A stretch of 7,500 bases of DNA from Competibacteraceae bacterium UBA2792. Its GTDB lineage: Bacteria; Pseudomonadota; Gammaproteobacteria; Competibacterales; Competibacteraceae. Each line of letters begins with the position of its first letter. Positions within the stretch are counted from its first letter, which is position 1. Shown piece after piece: positions 1-6,215 of the stretch. Location: the NCBI GenBank assembly GCA_002352125.1, contig DEHU01000235.1, positions 2,620 through 10,119 on the forward strand, read 5' to 3'. Below the pieces are notes generated by a model. It was not told where the DNA came from. It worked only from the letters and a program-made list of their open reading frames with translations, and did not search any database. Position numbers and translations under genes: made by a program.

Positions 1-43
1 AGGTCCGAGACGGCACAGGCGGAGAGCGCCCCCTCTATCTTGC
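1..43 (+). ncRNA. ssrS: Possible 3' end of 6S RNA (ssrS), partial
   Basis: The stretch before fau has no convincing reading frame. It contains a GACGGCACAGGCGGAGAG segment that resembles the closing 3' strand of 6S RNA, where E. coli has a similar GGCGGCA element. It is followed directly by a rho-independent terminator and then by fau. In many gammaproteobacteria ssrS lies immediately upstream of fau (ygfA), so position supports the call more than sequence does. 6S RNA binds the sigma70 RNA polymerase holoenzyme and mimics an open promoter in stationary phase. The 5' strand needed to prove the fold lies outside the window, and the exact 3' end is uncertain. Confidence 0.4.
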
Positions 44-49
44 ATGCTT

Positions 50-76
50 AACGACGCTTCGGCGTCGTTTGTGTTT
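50..76 (+). terminator. Rho-independent terminator upstream of fau (probably of 6S RNA)
   Basis: The arms AACGACGC (50-57) and GCGTCGTT (62-69) form a perfect 8-bp stem. The loop is TTCG closed by C-G, a very stable UNCG tetraloop. The tail is T-rich (TGTGTTT). It lies between the putative 6S RNA end and the likely fau start. fau would then be reached by read-through, as known for ssrS-ygfA in E. coli, or from an unseen promoter. Confidence 0.7.
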
Positions 77-94
77 CGATTCCCTGCGCTATCC

Positions 95-727
95 GTGACC
101 ATCGATCCATGCGAGTTGCGCCAACGATTGCGCGTCCGACGCAAGAGTCTGTCCGACGCCATGCGGCAGGAAGCGGCGCTGGCCGTCGCTCGAAGATTGG
201 CAGATTGGCCAGCATTTGTCGCCGCAATCCGAATCGCAAGTTACTGGGCTTGCGATGGGGAGCTAAACCCAGCGCCGTTACTGGAACATGCCTGGGCAGC
301 GAACATGCAGGTTTACTTGCCGGTTCTGGCGGATGATCCACCCCAATCGTTACAGTTTGCGCTTTACCGGTCAGGATCGCCTTTGCGCCGTAATCGATTC
401 AACATCCCAGAACCCGATATCCCGCCAGCAGAACGGTTACAGCCCCAACAGTTGCACTTGGTCTTGGCGCCTTTGGTAGCTTTCGATTCGACGGGCACCC
501 GCTTGGGTATGGGCGGGGGATTCTACGACCGCAGCTTCGCTTTTCTGCGCGACCCAGATTATCGTGGCTGGCGACCTCGTTTGTTGGGGCTGGGTTACGA
601 ATTCCAGCGAATGGCTGTACCGCTGGCTCGTCGGACCTGGGACGTACCTCTGGATGCGGCGGCGACCGAAGAAGGGTTGTACGTGTTCGCTCAACCGCAC
701 GACGCAGAACGGGGATCATTTCGATGA
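95..727 (+). CDS. fau: 5-formyltetrahydrofolate cyclo-ligase
   Basis: Catalyses the ATP-dependent conversion of 5-formyl-THF to 5,10-methenyl-THF in the cytoplasm, returning the folate to the one-carbon pool. The N-terminus has the basic LRQRLRVRRKSLSD stretch, followed by WACDGELNPAPLL. The family signature TRLGMGGGFYDR lies near residues 135-146, preceded by LVLAPLVAFD; it forms part of the nucleotide and substrate site. I chose the GTG at 95 (210 aa). The in-frame ATG at 44 would put the upstream terminator inside the gene and add 17 residues with no counterpart in the family. No good ribosome binding site is seen before either start, so the start is uncertain. The stop overlaps the EVE gene start (ATGA, 724-727), so the two are probably translationally coupled. 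The gene is also called ygfA. Confidence 0.93.
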   Translation: MTIDPCELRQRLRVRRKSLSDAMRQEAALAVARRLADWPAFVAAIRIASYWACDGELNPAPLLEHAWAANMQVYLPVLADDPPQSLQFALYRSGSPLRRNRFNIPEPDIPPAERLQPQQLHLVLAPLVAFDSTGTRLGMGGGFYDRSFAFLRDPDYRGWRPRLLGLGYEFQRMAVPLARRTWDVPLDAAATEEGLYVFAQPHDAERGSFR

Positions 728-1200
728 GGCACTGGCTGCTGAAATCGGAACCCACGGCGTTCGATCTCGCCGACTTAGAAAGCGCGCCGGAACAGACCAC
801 CCCTTGGGAAGGCGTCCGCAATTACCAAGCTCGTAACTTCCTGCGGGACGAATTGCGCAGGGGAGACCAAGCATTTTTCTATCGTTCCGGCACGGCGCAT
901 CCCGCCATCGCTGGCATCGTCGAGGTGGTGCGGGAAGGTTATCCGGACGAGACAGCGTTCGATCCGACCAGCCCCTATTACGATCCCATCTGTTCGCGCG
1001 AGCGGCCACGCTGGTATCGCGTCGACGTGCGGTTAGTTCGGCGCCTGCGCCGGCCGATCACGTTAGCCGAATTAAAGCGCCATCGAGATGAACTGGCAGA
1101 TTTCATCTTGTTACGCCGAGGCAACCGGCTGTCGGTGCTGCCGGTCACTGCGGCGCACTGGACGTTCGTGCTCGACTTGGAAAATACTTTGGCCGTCTAG
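724..1200 (+). CDS. EVE domain-containing protein (PUA-like fold, THYN1 family)
   Basis: A 158-aa cytoplasmic protein consisting of a single EVE domain. It opens with HWLLKSEPTAFDLADL (residues 3-18), the usual start of the family. WEGVRNYQARNFLRD (28-42) and GDQAFFYRSG (47-56) follow; these motifs line the pocket in EVE structures. EVE domains belong to the PUA-like superfamily and are thought to bind modified bases in nucleic acid. The physiological role of the stand-alone bacterial form is not settled. The ATG overlaps the fau stop (ATGA), and a GGGGA at 711-715 lies 8 nt upstream as a possible ribosome binding site, so it is co-expressed with fau. Its TAG stop shares the bases CTAG with the convergent ilvA stop. 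Confidence 0.92.
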   Translation: MRHWLLKSEPTAFDLADLESAPEQTTPWEGVRNYQARNFLRDELRRGDQAFFYRSGTAHPAIAGIVEVVREGYPDETAFDPTSPYYDPICSRERPRWYRVDVRLVRRLRRPITLAELKRHRDELADFILLRRGNRLSVLPVTAAHWTFVLDLENTLAV

Positions 1201-2717
1201 CTCCGGCCATCCAAAAACAATCGATAAGCCGGGTTGTCGGTCTCGTCGCTGTATGGATAACCCAAGTGGCTGATGTAGCGGTAAAACTGCGGTCGTTCCA
1301 CCGCTGGAACCTGGATACCGACTAGCACGCGGCCGTAGTCGGAGCCATGATTGCGGTAGTGAAACAAGCTGATGTTCCACCCGTGCGCCATACCGGTCAG
1401 AAACTTCAGCAATGCACCCGGCCGTTCGGGAAACTGGAAGCGATAGAGCAACTCGTCGCGGATGCCCGAAGCGTGGCCGCCCACCATGTAGCGCACATGT
1501 AGCTTGGCCATCTCGTTGTCGCTCATGTCGATGACCGGATAACCGTGCTCGCGCAGGGTTTCGATGATCCGGTGCTTTTCCCCTTCACCTTCGGTCAGTT
1601 GCACGCCGGCGAATACCTGGGCCTGCCGGGCATCGGCGTAACGATAGTTGAACTCGGTGATGGAACGCCTGCCGATCGCTTGGCAAAATCTGCGGAAACT
1701 GCCCGGCTGTTCCGGGATGGTCACCGCCAGCAAAGCTTCGCGCCGTTCGCCCAATTCAGCTCGTTCGGCAACGTGGCGCAGGCGGTCGAAATTGATGTTG
1801 GCGCCGCAATTGATCGCGACCAGATTGGTGCCGTTAACCCCGGTTCGCTCCACATATTTTTTCAGGCCAGCGATGCCCAGCGCGCCGGCCGGTTCGGCGA
1901 TAGAGCGGGTATCGTCGAAAATATCCTTGGTAGCGGCACAAATCTCGTCGGTAGAAACCACGATGACGTCATCCACCAACTGTTGAGCCAGTCTGAAGGT
2001 TTCCTCGCCCACTTGTCGAACCGCCACGCCGTCGGCGAAGATGCCCACTTGATCGAGCATGACCCGATGGCCTTGCTTGAGCGCTTCGTGCATCGAAGCA
2101 GCGTCGTCAGGCTCCACACCGATGATCTTGATTTCCGGCCGCAGGAATTTGGCGTAGACGGCCACGCCGGCGATCAAGCCGCCCCCGCCGACGGCGACGA
2201 AAATCGCCTCGATGGAGTCGGGATGCTGGCGCAGAATTTCCATGCCGACGGTACCCTGACCGGCGATCACGTCGGGGTCGTCGTAAGGATGAATGAAGGT
2301 CATACCCTTGTCTGCCTCCAACTGCCGGGCGTGCTGGTAAGCCTCGTCGTAGGTATCGCCGAACAACACGATTTTGCTGCCCCGGTCGCGCACCGCCTGC
2401 ACCTTGATCGCCGGCGTGGTGCGGGGCATGACGATAGTGGCCTTGGCGCCCAACCGCTGGGCGGCCAACGCGACGCCTTGGGCATGGTTGCCGGCCGAAG
2501 CGCACAGGATGCCCCGTTCTAAAGCATCGCGCGGCAAGTTGGCGATCTTGTTGTAAGCACCGCGCAGCTTGAAGGAAAACACCGGCTGCAGGTCTTCGCG
2601 CTTGAGCAACACTCGGTTGTTCGAACGCCGCGATAAACGGGTCATCATCTCTAGCGGCGATTCGATAGCGACATCGTAAACGCGAGCGGCCAGAATCTTT
2701 TTGATGTAGTCGTACAT
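1197..2717 (-). CDS. ilvA: Threonine ammonia-lyase, biosynthetic (threonine deaminase)
   Basis: A PLP enzyme that deaminates L-threonine to 2-oxobutanoate, the committed step of isoleucine synthesis. At 506 aa it is close to the E. coli enzyme (514 aa). The catalytic domain (about residues 1-320) has the Schiff-base lysine K50 in [10 protein letters not shown], the SAGNHAQG motif (74-81), and the phosphate-binding glycine loop VGGGGLIAG (176-184). The C-terminal part (about 325-506) has two ACT-like domains, each with the F-R/PERPG type start ([11 protein letters not shown] and [11 protein letters not shown]). These are the sites of isoleucine inhibition and valine activation in the biosynthetic form, and they rule out the short catabolic TdcB. 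The ATG at 2717 aligns with the family N-terminus, but no clear Shine-Dalgarno sequence precedes it. It is divergent from rpiA across 33 bp. Confidence 0.97.
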   Translation of the reverse strand: MYDYIKKILAARVYDVAIESPLEMMTRLSRRSNNRVLLKREDLQPVFSFKLRGAYNKIANLPRDALERGILCASAGNHAQGVALAAQRLGAKATIVMPRTTPAIKVQAVRDRGSKIVLFGDTYDEAYQHARQLEADKGMTFIHPYDDPDVIAGQGTVGMEILRQHPDSIEAIFVAVGGGGLIAGVAVYAKFLRPEIKIIGVEPDDAASMHEALKQGHRVMLDQVGIFADGVAVRQVGEETFRLAQQLVDDVIVVSTDEICAATKDIFDDTRSIAEPAGALGIAGLKKYVERTGVNGTNLVAINCGANINFDRLRHVAERAELGERREALLAVTIPEQPGSFRRFCQAIGRRSITEFNYRYADARQAQVFAGVQLTEGEGEKHRIIETLREHGYPVIDMSDNEMAKLHVRYMVGGHASGIRDELLYRFQFPERPGALLKFLTGMAHGWNISLFHYRNHGSDYGRVLVGIQVPAVERPQFYRYISHLGYPYSDETDNPAYRLFLDGRS

Positions 2718-2738
2718 AATGATCGACGAGATCCAAAC

Positions 2739-2744
2739 GAGGAG
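2739..2744 (+). promoter_or_regulatory. Ribosome binding site of rpiA
   Basis: GAGGAG lies 6 nt before the ATG at 2751. It is a strong Shine-Dalgarno match and fixes the rpiA start. The divergent ilvA start has no comparable site. Confidence 0.8.
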
Positions 2745-2750
2745 TGTTCC

Positions 2751-3413
2751 ATGTCCAGCGACGACATGAAGAAGCGTGCTGCCGAAGCCGCTCTCGAATA
2801 TATCGAAGACAATGTAGTTTTGGGCGTCGGTACCGGAACGACGGTCAACTATTTTATCGACGCGCTATCACGTATCAAGCATCGACTCGACGGCGTGGTA
2901 TCGAGTTCGGAAGCGACTACCCAGCGGTTGAAAGCGCATCGGATTCCCGTACTGGATCTCAATGCCGTCGGTCCACTACCGCTGTACGTCGATGGCGCAG
3001 ACGAAGCTAATCGCCAGTTGCAACTGATCAAAGGTGGCGGCGGAGCACTGACCCGCGAAAAGATCGTGGCCGCCGCCAGTGATCGATTCGTCTGCATCGC
3101 GGACCGGTCCAAGTTAGTGGACATACTGGGCAAGTTCCCGTTGCCGGTCGAAGTGATTCCAATGGCGCGCAGCCACGTAGGGCGCGAATTGCTCAAACGC
3201 GGCGGCCAGCCAGTATTGCGGGAAAACTGCATCACCGATAACGGCAACCTGATCCTGGATATCTACAATCTGCAAATACGAGAACCAGCGAAATGGGAGA
3301 TGGAATTGAACAACATCGCGGGCATCGTTGCAGTCGGGCTGTTCGCGCTGCGGCCGGCTGACGTACTACTATTAGGAACCCCTGATGGGGTGCGGGTCGC
3401 ACACGCCGGTTGA
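2751..3413 (+). CDS. rpiA: Ribose-5-phosphate isomerase A
   Basis: Interconverts ribose 5-phosphate and ribulose 5-phosphate in the non-oxidative pentose phosphate pathway. At 220 aa it is almost the same length as E. coli RpiA (219 aa). Visible motifs are the phosphate-binding loop [13 protein letters not shown] (25-37), [10 protein letters not shown] (51-60), DGADE (81-85) and [12 protein letters not shown] (94-105). Asp81, Asp84, Lys94 and the catalytic base Glu103 fall at the same positions as in the E. coli enzyme, so it should be active. The ATG is supported by GAGGAG 6 nt upstream. The gene is followed by its own terminator at 3470-3488. Any promoter must lie in or near the start of the divergent ilvA gene; I see no clear -35/-10 pair. 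Confidence 0.97.
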   Translation: MSSDDMKKRAAEAALEYIEDNVVLGVGTGTTVNYFIDALSRIKHRLDGVVSSSEATTQRLKAHRIPVLDLNAVGPLPLYVDGADEANRQLQLIKGGGGALTREKIVAAASDRFVCIADRSKLVDILGKFPLPVEVIPMARSHVGRELLKRGGQPVLRENCITDNGNLILDIYNLQIREPAKWEMELNNIAGIVAVGLFALRPADVLLLGTPDGVRVAHAG

Positions 3414-3430
3414 GCGGCCGGATCGGCAAC

Positions 3431-3460
3431 AAAAAAACGGGCGCCGCGTGCGGCGCCCGT
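3431..3460 (-). terminator. Rho-independent terminator of porin 1
   Basis: The arms ACGGGCGCCGC (3437-3447) and GCGGCGCCCGT (3450-3460) are perfect 11-bp complements around a 2-nt centre. On the minus strand the stem is followed by a run of T (plus-strand A7 at 3431-3437). It starts about 31 nt after the porin 1 stop codon. The hairpin can also form in the rpiA transcript, but it has no T tail in that direction. Confidence 0.85.
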
Positions 3461-3469
3461 CGCCCTTAC

Positions 3470-3488
3470 GCCCGAGACGGGCTTTTTT
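3470..3488 (+). terminator. Rho-independent terminator of rpiA
   Basis: GCCCG (3470-3474), the loop AGA and CGGGC (3478-3482) are followed by T6 (3483-3488). The 5-bp stem is short but all G-C. It lies 56 nt after the rpiA stop and ends just before the porin 1 stop codon. Together with the larger hairpin at 3437-3460 it insulates the two converging genes. Confidence 0.7.
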
Positions 3489-3491
3489 GCG

Positions 3492-4541
3492 TTAGAAGTC
3501 CACCCGAGTACCGATCGAGACGACGTTCTGATCGCTATAGAAAACGTTATCGGCGCTGCGGCCAACATATTCGGCCCAAATTCGGGTCCGCTTGCTGAAA
3601 TTGTACTGGTAGCCGAGGATATAGTTGTCGATTTCGTCCTCGCCTCTGGTACCCGGATCGAGCTGGCCGTAAGCGGCACTGATGATGTTGTTGCCGAAGG
3701 TATAGGAACCAGCCAATAGGAAGTTGGTGGCATCGTCGCCACCGATACGGATCCCGTCGACGCTGGCTTTAGTTACCAGACCATACTGATTTACAGTACC
3801 TTGTTCGTAAATGAACCCGACGCTGAAGGGACCCGCCGCATAGCCCAGGCCCACCGTCCACTGGTCGACGTCGAAATCAAGCGTGACCGGATCGATGAAC
3901 ACGTTATTGTCGCCATCCAGCGCAATGTAACTGATCCCAGCGAAGAAAGGACCATTGTTATATTTGAGTGCGATATTCCAGATGTCGACACTGTCCGAGA
4001 ACCCTTGAGCGTCGTTGACGCTACCGTCCACGACCAACATGACTTCGCCAGAAAAACCGCTGAAGTCAGGCGTCGAGTAAAAAATGCTATTTGAAAGCCG
4101 GGTAAGGGAGCCTGGCCCACGCTGATCGGAGACGAAACCGCCTAACCAAGCATCACCGCCGAAGGTAAAGGAGCTATTGAAAATGTCCGTGACACCCGCA
4201 ACGTGATAGTAGGGTGTTTCTTGGGTACCGATGGTCAAAGTACCAAATCCGCCTTTCAAGCCAACAAGCTTGGGACGGTTGCTGTTGAGATTGCCACCTT
4301 CAGTTAAGTCCACACCAAATTCGTACTGATAGACAGCACTCAGACCACCGCCCAGATCTTCCGAGCCCGTAACGCCTAAGCGCGAATCGTCGTTGACCAC
4401 ATCCCAGAAATCGTTGTTATCATCCTGATCCAGATAGTTAATAGACGCCCGTGCGGAACCGTATAGAATCGTATCGGCCTGAACGGCTAGAGGAGTGGTA
4501 AGAGCGGCCGCAACGGCCAAAGCGAGAATGGACTTTTTCAT
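3492..4541 (-). CDS. Outer-membrane porin 1 (Gram-negative porin, general diffusion type)
   Basis: A 349-aa precursor of a beta-barrel porin that probably forms trimeric diffusion channels in the outer membrane. Residues 1-22 (MKKSILALAVAAALTTPLAVQA) form a typical Sec signal peptide with cleavage before Asp23. The mature protein starts with TILYGSARASINY, has the RLGVTGSEDLGGGLSAVYQ strand-turn-strand segment of this family, shows alternating polar/apolar strands, and ends in VSIGTRVDF, whose last Phe is the BAM recognition signal. No cysteine is seen. I chose the ATG at 4541 rather than the in-frame GTG at 4562 because it puts the lysines and the hydrophobic core exactly at the signal peptide start; GGGAA lies 7 nt upstream. 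It is paralogous to the neighbouring porin 2 and has its own promoter and terminator. The solute specificity cannot be read from the sequence. Confidence 0.93.
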   Translation of the reverse strand: MKKSILALAVAAALTTPLAVQADTILYGSARASINYLDQDDNNDFWDVVNDDSRLGVTGSEDLGGGLSAVYQYEFGVDLTEGGNLNSNRPKLVGLKGGFGTLTIGTQETPYYHVAGVTDIFNSSFTFGGDAWLGGFVSDQRGPGSLTRLSNSIFYSTPDFSGFSGEVMLVVDGSVNDAQGFSDSVDIWNIALKYNNGPFFAGISYIALDGDNNVFIDPVTLDFDVDQWTVGLGYAAGPFSVGFIYEQGTVNQYGLVTKASVDGIRIGGDDATNFLLAGSYTFGNNIISAAYGQLDPGTRGEDEIDNYILGYQYNFSKRTRIWAEYVGRSADNVFYSDQNVVSIGTRVDF

Positions 4542-4585
4542 GGCAAAATTCCCGATGGTCACAAATTAACCCATGCTTCAAAGGC

Positions 4586-4619
4586 GTTTTCCAATCAATC
4601 GAACACTCGATTGGAAAAC
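4586..4619 (-). promoter_or_regulatory. Inverted repeat / hairpin in the porin 1 5' leader
   Basis: GTTTTCCAATC (4586-4596) and GATTGGAAAAC (4609-4619) are perfect 11-bp arms around 12 nt. It lies inside the predicted untranslated leader, 44-78 nt before the porin 1 start. An alternative inner stem, CAATCGA-GTGT-TCGATTG, can form on the transcript strand. There is no T tract, so it is not an intrinsic terminator. The porin 2 leader has no copy. It could be an RNA stability or control element, or a protein operator. Confidence 0.6.
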
Positions 4620-4643
4620 ATCCTTAAAACCACTTTGAGGTAA

Positions 4644-4672
4644 TTTATATACGCATTGCGGTAAAAACGCAA
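4644..4672 (-). promoter_or_regulatory. Predicted sigma70 promoter of porin 1
   Basis: On the minus strand, -35 TTGCGT (4672-4667), a 17-bp spacer and -10 TATAAA (4649-4644). The predicted start of transcription is near 4637, giving a leader of about 96 nt. An AT-rich stretch, including the palindrome ATTTATATAAAT (4679-4690), lies just upstream and may act as an UP element. The porin 2 promoter has the same elements, the same spacing and similar flanks, which strengthens both predictions. Confidence 0.7.
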
Positions 4673-4740
4673 CTATTTATTTATATAAATACAACTGATT
4701 TGTATGGCTGCAACGAGTACCTTACATGATAGCCGGAACG

Positions 4741-4770
4741 AAAACGGACGCCCGTAGGCGTCCGTTTTTT
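4741..4770 (-). terminator. Rho-independent terminator of porin 2 (bidirectional form)
   Basis: The arms ACGGACGCC (4744-4752) and GGCGTCCGT (4757-4765) form a 9-bp stem. On the minus strand the loop is TACG closed by C-G, a stable UNCG tetraloop, and the stem is followed by TTT. It lies 24-50 nt after the porin 2 stop. The plus-strand tail is longer (T6), but no plus-strand gene ends here, so its job is most likely to end porin 2 transcription and insulate the porin 1 promoter. Confidence 0.8.
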
Positions 4771-4793
4771 GCTGCGATCAAACAAGCACAAAC

Positions 4794-5918
4794 TTAGAAA
4801 TCGTGACGAGTACCGATCGAGACAGTCTGCTTCTTGCCAGACAAATCGGAGTCGACATCCTGACCAACGTACTCAACCCAAACCCGGGTGCGCTTGCTGA
4901 AGTTGTACTGGTAGCCCAGCGCCCAGTTGTCGACGTCGGGTTGAATGAGGGTAACCACATCGCCATCGGAAAGGATGTTGATCCGGCCATCGTCGGCAGT
5001 CGTGTAGCCGTACGCAGCCCGGATGATGTGGGGACCAAAGGTGTATTGACCGGTCAAGTAGACGTTTTGGGAATCACCGAAGTTCAGGGTGTTAACGTCG
5101 CCATCTTCATAGGCGAGGGTCACAGCAAAAGGACCCGAGTTATAGCCGAACGCCACGCCCCACTGATCGCCATCATAAGCGGGTCGAGTGACGAAATCGT
5201 CGAACCCATCGCCTTGCAACGCCATGTACGTCGCGCCCACGAAGAACGGACCGTTCTTGTAGCTGAGGCCGATATTCCACATATCGACATCGTCGCTCAG
5301 GTTGGACGGCAACTTGTTGTCAGCGGACGACCTGCACAGATCGGCGGGCGCGGTAGGATCGGCGGGCGAGCAGGAACCGTTAACCACGAGCATCGCTTGA
5401 GCGCTGAAGCCGCTGAAGTTCGGCGTGCTGTAGATCAGGCTGTTGTCCATGCGCAGCCCGAAGGAGTTACCCAAGTAAGTCTCGTTATCGAACACCTTGC
5501 TGCTGTTGAAGATATCGCCGATGCCGATGACATTGTAGTACGGGGTCCACTGGGTGCCAGCCGTGACGGAGCCGAAGCTACCTTTGAGGCCGACCCACTT
5601 CGGACGGTTGCTGTTCAGATTGCCGCCTTCCGTCACGTCGACGCCAAATTCGTACTGATAGATAGCGCTGAGACCGCCACCCAGATCCTCTTCGCCCCGC
5701 ACCCCTAGGCGAGAAGAGTTATTGTAAATATCCCACGCTTCGGAACCGGCTTGGGTCCGGACGAGCGTACCGTCGGCCGCCCGGGCGTAAACTGAATCAA
5801 AATCATCGTAATCGAGCGAGACCCGGGCAGAACCATACAACGTCGTGTCGGCGTAGGCGGCAGAACCGAAACCAACCAGTCCAGCGGCTACGGCTAGCGC
5901 AAGAGCAGACTTTTTCAT
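4794..5918 (-). CDS. Outer-membrane porin 2 (Gram-negative porin, paralogue of porin 1)
   Basis: A 374-aa precursor. Residues 1-23 form the signal peptide, starting MKKSALALAVAAG and ending AYA before Asp24. Mature TTLYGSARVSLDYDDFD matches the start of porin 1. YQYEFGVDVTEGGNLNSNRP (87-106) and QYNFSKRTRVWVEYVG near the C-terminus are almost identical in the two proteins. The last residues, IGTRHDF, end in the Phe needed for barrel assembly. Compared with porin 1 it has extra residues near 43-60 and a loop insertion near 182-204 with Cys183 and Cys195. The ATG at 5918 is chosen over the in-frame ORF opening at 5975 because AGGAG (5926-5930) sits 7 nt before it and the signal peptide starts there. 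It has its own promoter and terminator, so the pair arose by tandem duplication but is transcribed separately. Confidence 0.94.
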   Translation of the reverse strand: MKKSALALAVAAGLVGFGSAAYADTTLYGSARVSLDYDDFDSVYARAADGTLVRTQAGSEAWDIYNNSSRLGVRGEEDLGGGLSAIYQYEFGVDVTEGGNLNSNRPKWVGLKGSFGSVTAGTQWTPYYNVIGIGDIFNSSKVFDNETYLGNSFGLRMDNSLIYSTPNFSGFSAQAMLVVNGSCSPADPTAPADLCRSSADNKLPSNLSDDVDMWNIGLSYKNGPFFVGATYMALQGDGFDDFVTRPAYDGDQWGVAFGYNSGPFAVTLAYEDGDVNTLNFGDSQNVYLTGQYTFGPHIIRAAYGYTTADDGRINILSDGDVVTLIQPDVDNWALGYQYNFSKRTRVWVEYVGQDVDSDLSGKKQTVSIGTRHDF

Positions 5919-5937
5919 AAATAAACTCCTAGGTTTA

Positions 5938-5955
5938 TGTTGTACGTACACAACA
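5938..5955. repeat. Inverted repeat in the porin 2 leader (TGTTGT...ACAACA)
   Basis: TGTTGT (5938-5943) and ACAACA (5950-5955) flank the 6-nt palindromic spacer ACGTAC. It lies between the predicted transcription start and the AGGAG of porin 2, where a bound repressor or an RNA hairpin could affect expression. The same half-site recurs as the palindrome at 6063-6074. Confidence 0.5.
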
Positions 5956-5983
5956 AAAGGGTGTTTGCAAGTCATTGAGGAAA

Positions 5984-6012
5984 TTTATACGCATTTTGAA
6001 GCACAAATGCAA
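5984..6012 (-). promoter_or_regulatory. Predicted sigma70 promoter of porin 2
   Basis: On the minus strand, -35 TTGCAT (6012-6007), a 17-bp spacer and -10 TATAAA (5989-5984). The predicted start is near 5977, giving a leader of about 59 nt. An A/T tract (about 6015-6055) upstream could be an UP element. The block AGTTGCRTTT...AATGCGTATA...AATTnCCTCAA is shared with the porin 1 promoter. Confidence 0.7.
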
Positions 6013-6062
6013 CTGATATTTTCAAAAAAAACACAAAATTTAATTTTTGTTTCTAACTAACA

Positions 6063-6074
6063 ACAACATGTTGT
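6063..6074. repeat. Perfect 12-bp palindrome upstream of the porin 2 promoter
   Basis: ACAACATGTTGT is a perfect palindrome about 50 bp upstream of the -35 box, centred near -91. Its half-site ACAACA is the same as that of the inverted repeat in the leader at 5938-5955. A binding site for a dimeric regulator is a reasonable guess, but no known consensus is matched. Confidence 0.45.
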
Positions 6075-6093
6075 ATTTTGGCTATTAGATCAT

Positions 6094-6128
6094 AAAAAAA
6101 CCCACCTAGCCCGAGATTAGGTGGGTTT
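6094..6128 (-). terminator. Rho-independent terminator of the rplM-rpsI-tRNA-Gln transcript
   Basis: The arms AAACCCACCTA (6098-6108) and TAGGTGGGTTT (6118-6128) pair over 11 bp with a 9-nt loop. On the minus strand the stem runs into a T tract (plus-strand A7, 6094-6100). It begins 6 nt after the encoded CCA end of the tRNA, so it closes the operon. There is no long T tract on the plus strand. Confidence 0.88.
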
Positions 6129-6133
6129 GCTAG

Positions 6134-6207
6134 TGGCTGGGGGACTAGGATTCGAACCTAGGTTGACGGAGTCAGAGTCCGTAGTCCTGCCGCTAGACGA
6201 TCCCCCA
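6134..6207 (-). tRNA. tRNA-Gln (anticodon CUG)
   Basis: A 74-nt cloverleaf with encoded CCA. The acceptor strands TGGGGGA and TCCCCCA pair, with G as the discriminator base. The anticodon stem ACGGA/TCCGT closes the loop CTCTGAC, giving anticodon CTG at 6175-6173. The T arm is CTAGG-TTCGAAT-CCTAG. The sequence resembles E. coli tRNA-Gln(CUG), including the U1 start and AGCGG in the D loop. The 5' end lies 8 nt after the rpsI stop codon, so it is probably cut out of the ribosomal-protein transcript. Confidence 0.96.
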
Positions 6208-6215
6208 AGAAAACG

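Noticed and set aside
1545..2522. Long plus-strand open frame (325 codons) opposite ilvA
   Set aside because: It lies wholly inside the well-supported ilvA gene, its translation shows no recognisable family, and such antisense frames are common opposite GC-rich coding sequence.
2107..2736. Minus-strand frame of 209 codons shifted relative to ilvA
   Set aside because: Arginine-rich out-of-frame translation of ilvA; the true frame shows all catalytic motifs.
4542..4562. N-terminal extension of porin 1 to the GTG at 4562
   Set aside because: It would add seven residues ahead of a perfect signal peptide that begins at the ATG at 4541.
4679..4690. AT palindrome ATTTATATAAAT upstream of the porin 1 promoter
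   Set aside because: Made only of A and T in an AT-rich stretch, so it may be chance; noted only as part of a possible UP element.
4803..5708. Long plus-strand open frame (301 codons) opposite porin 2
   Set aside because: It is antisense to a porin with clear signal peptide and C-terminus; no ribosome binding site or family features support it.
5919..5975. N-terminal extension of porin 2 to 5975
   Set aside because: It would run through the AGGAG site and add 19 residues before the signal peptide; the predicted transcription start near 5977 leaves no leader for it.
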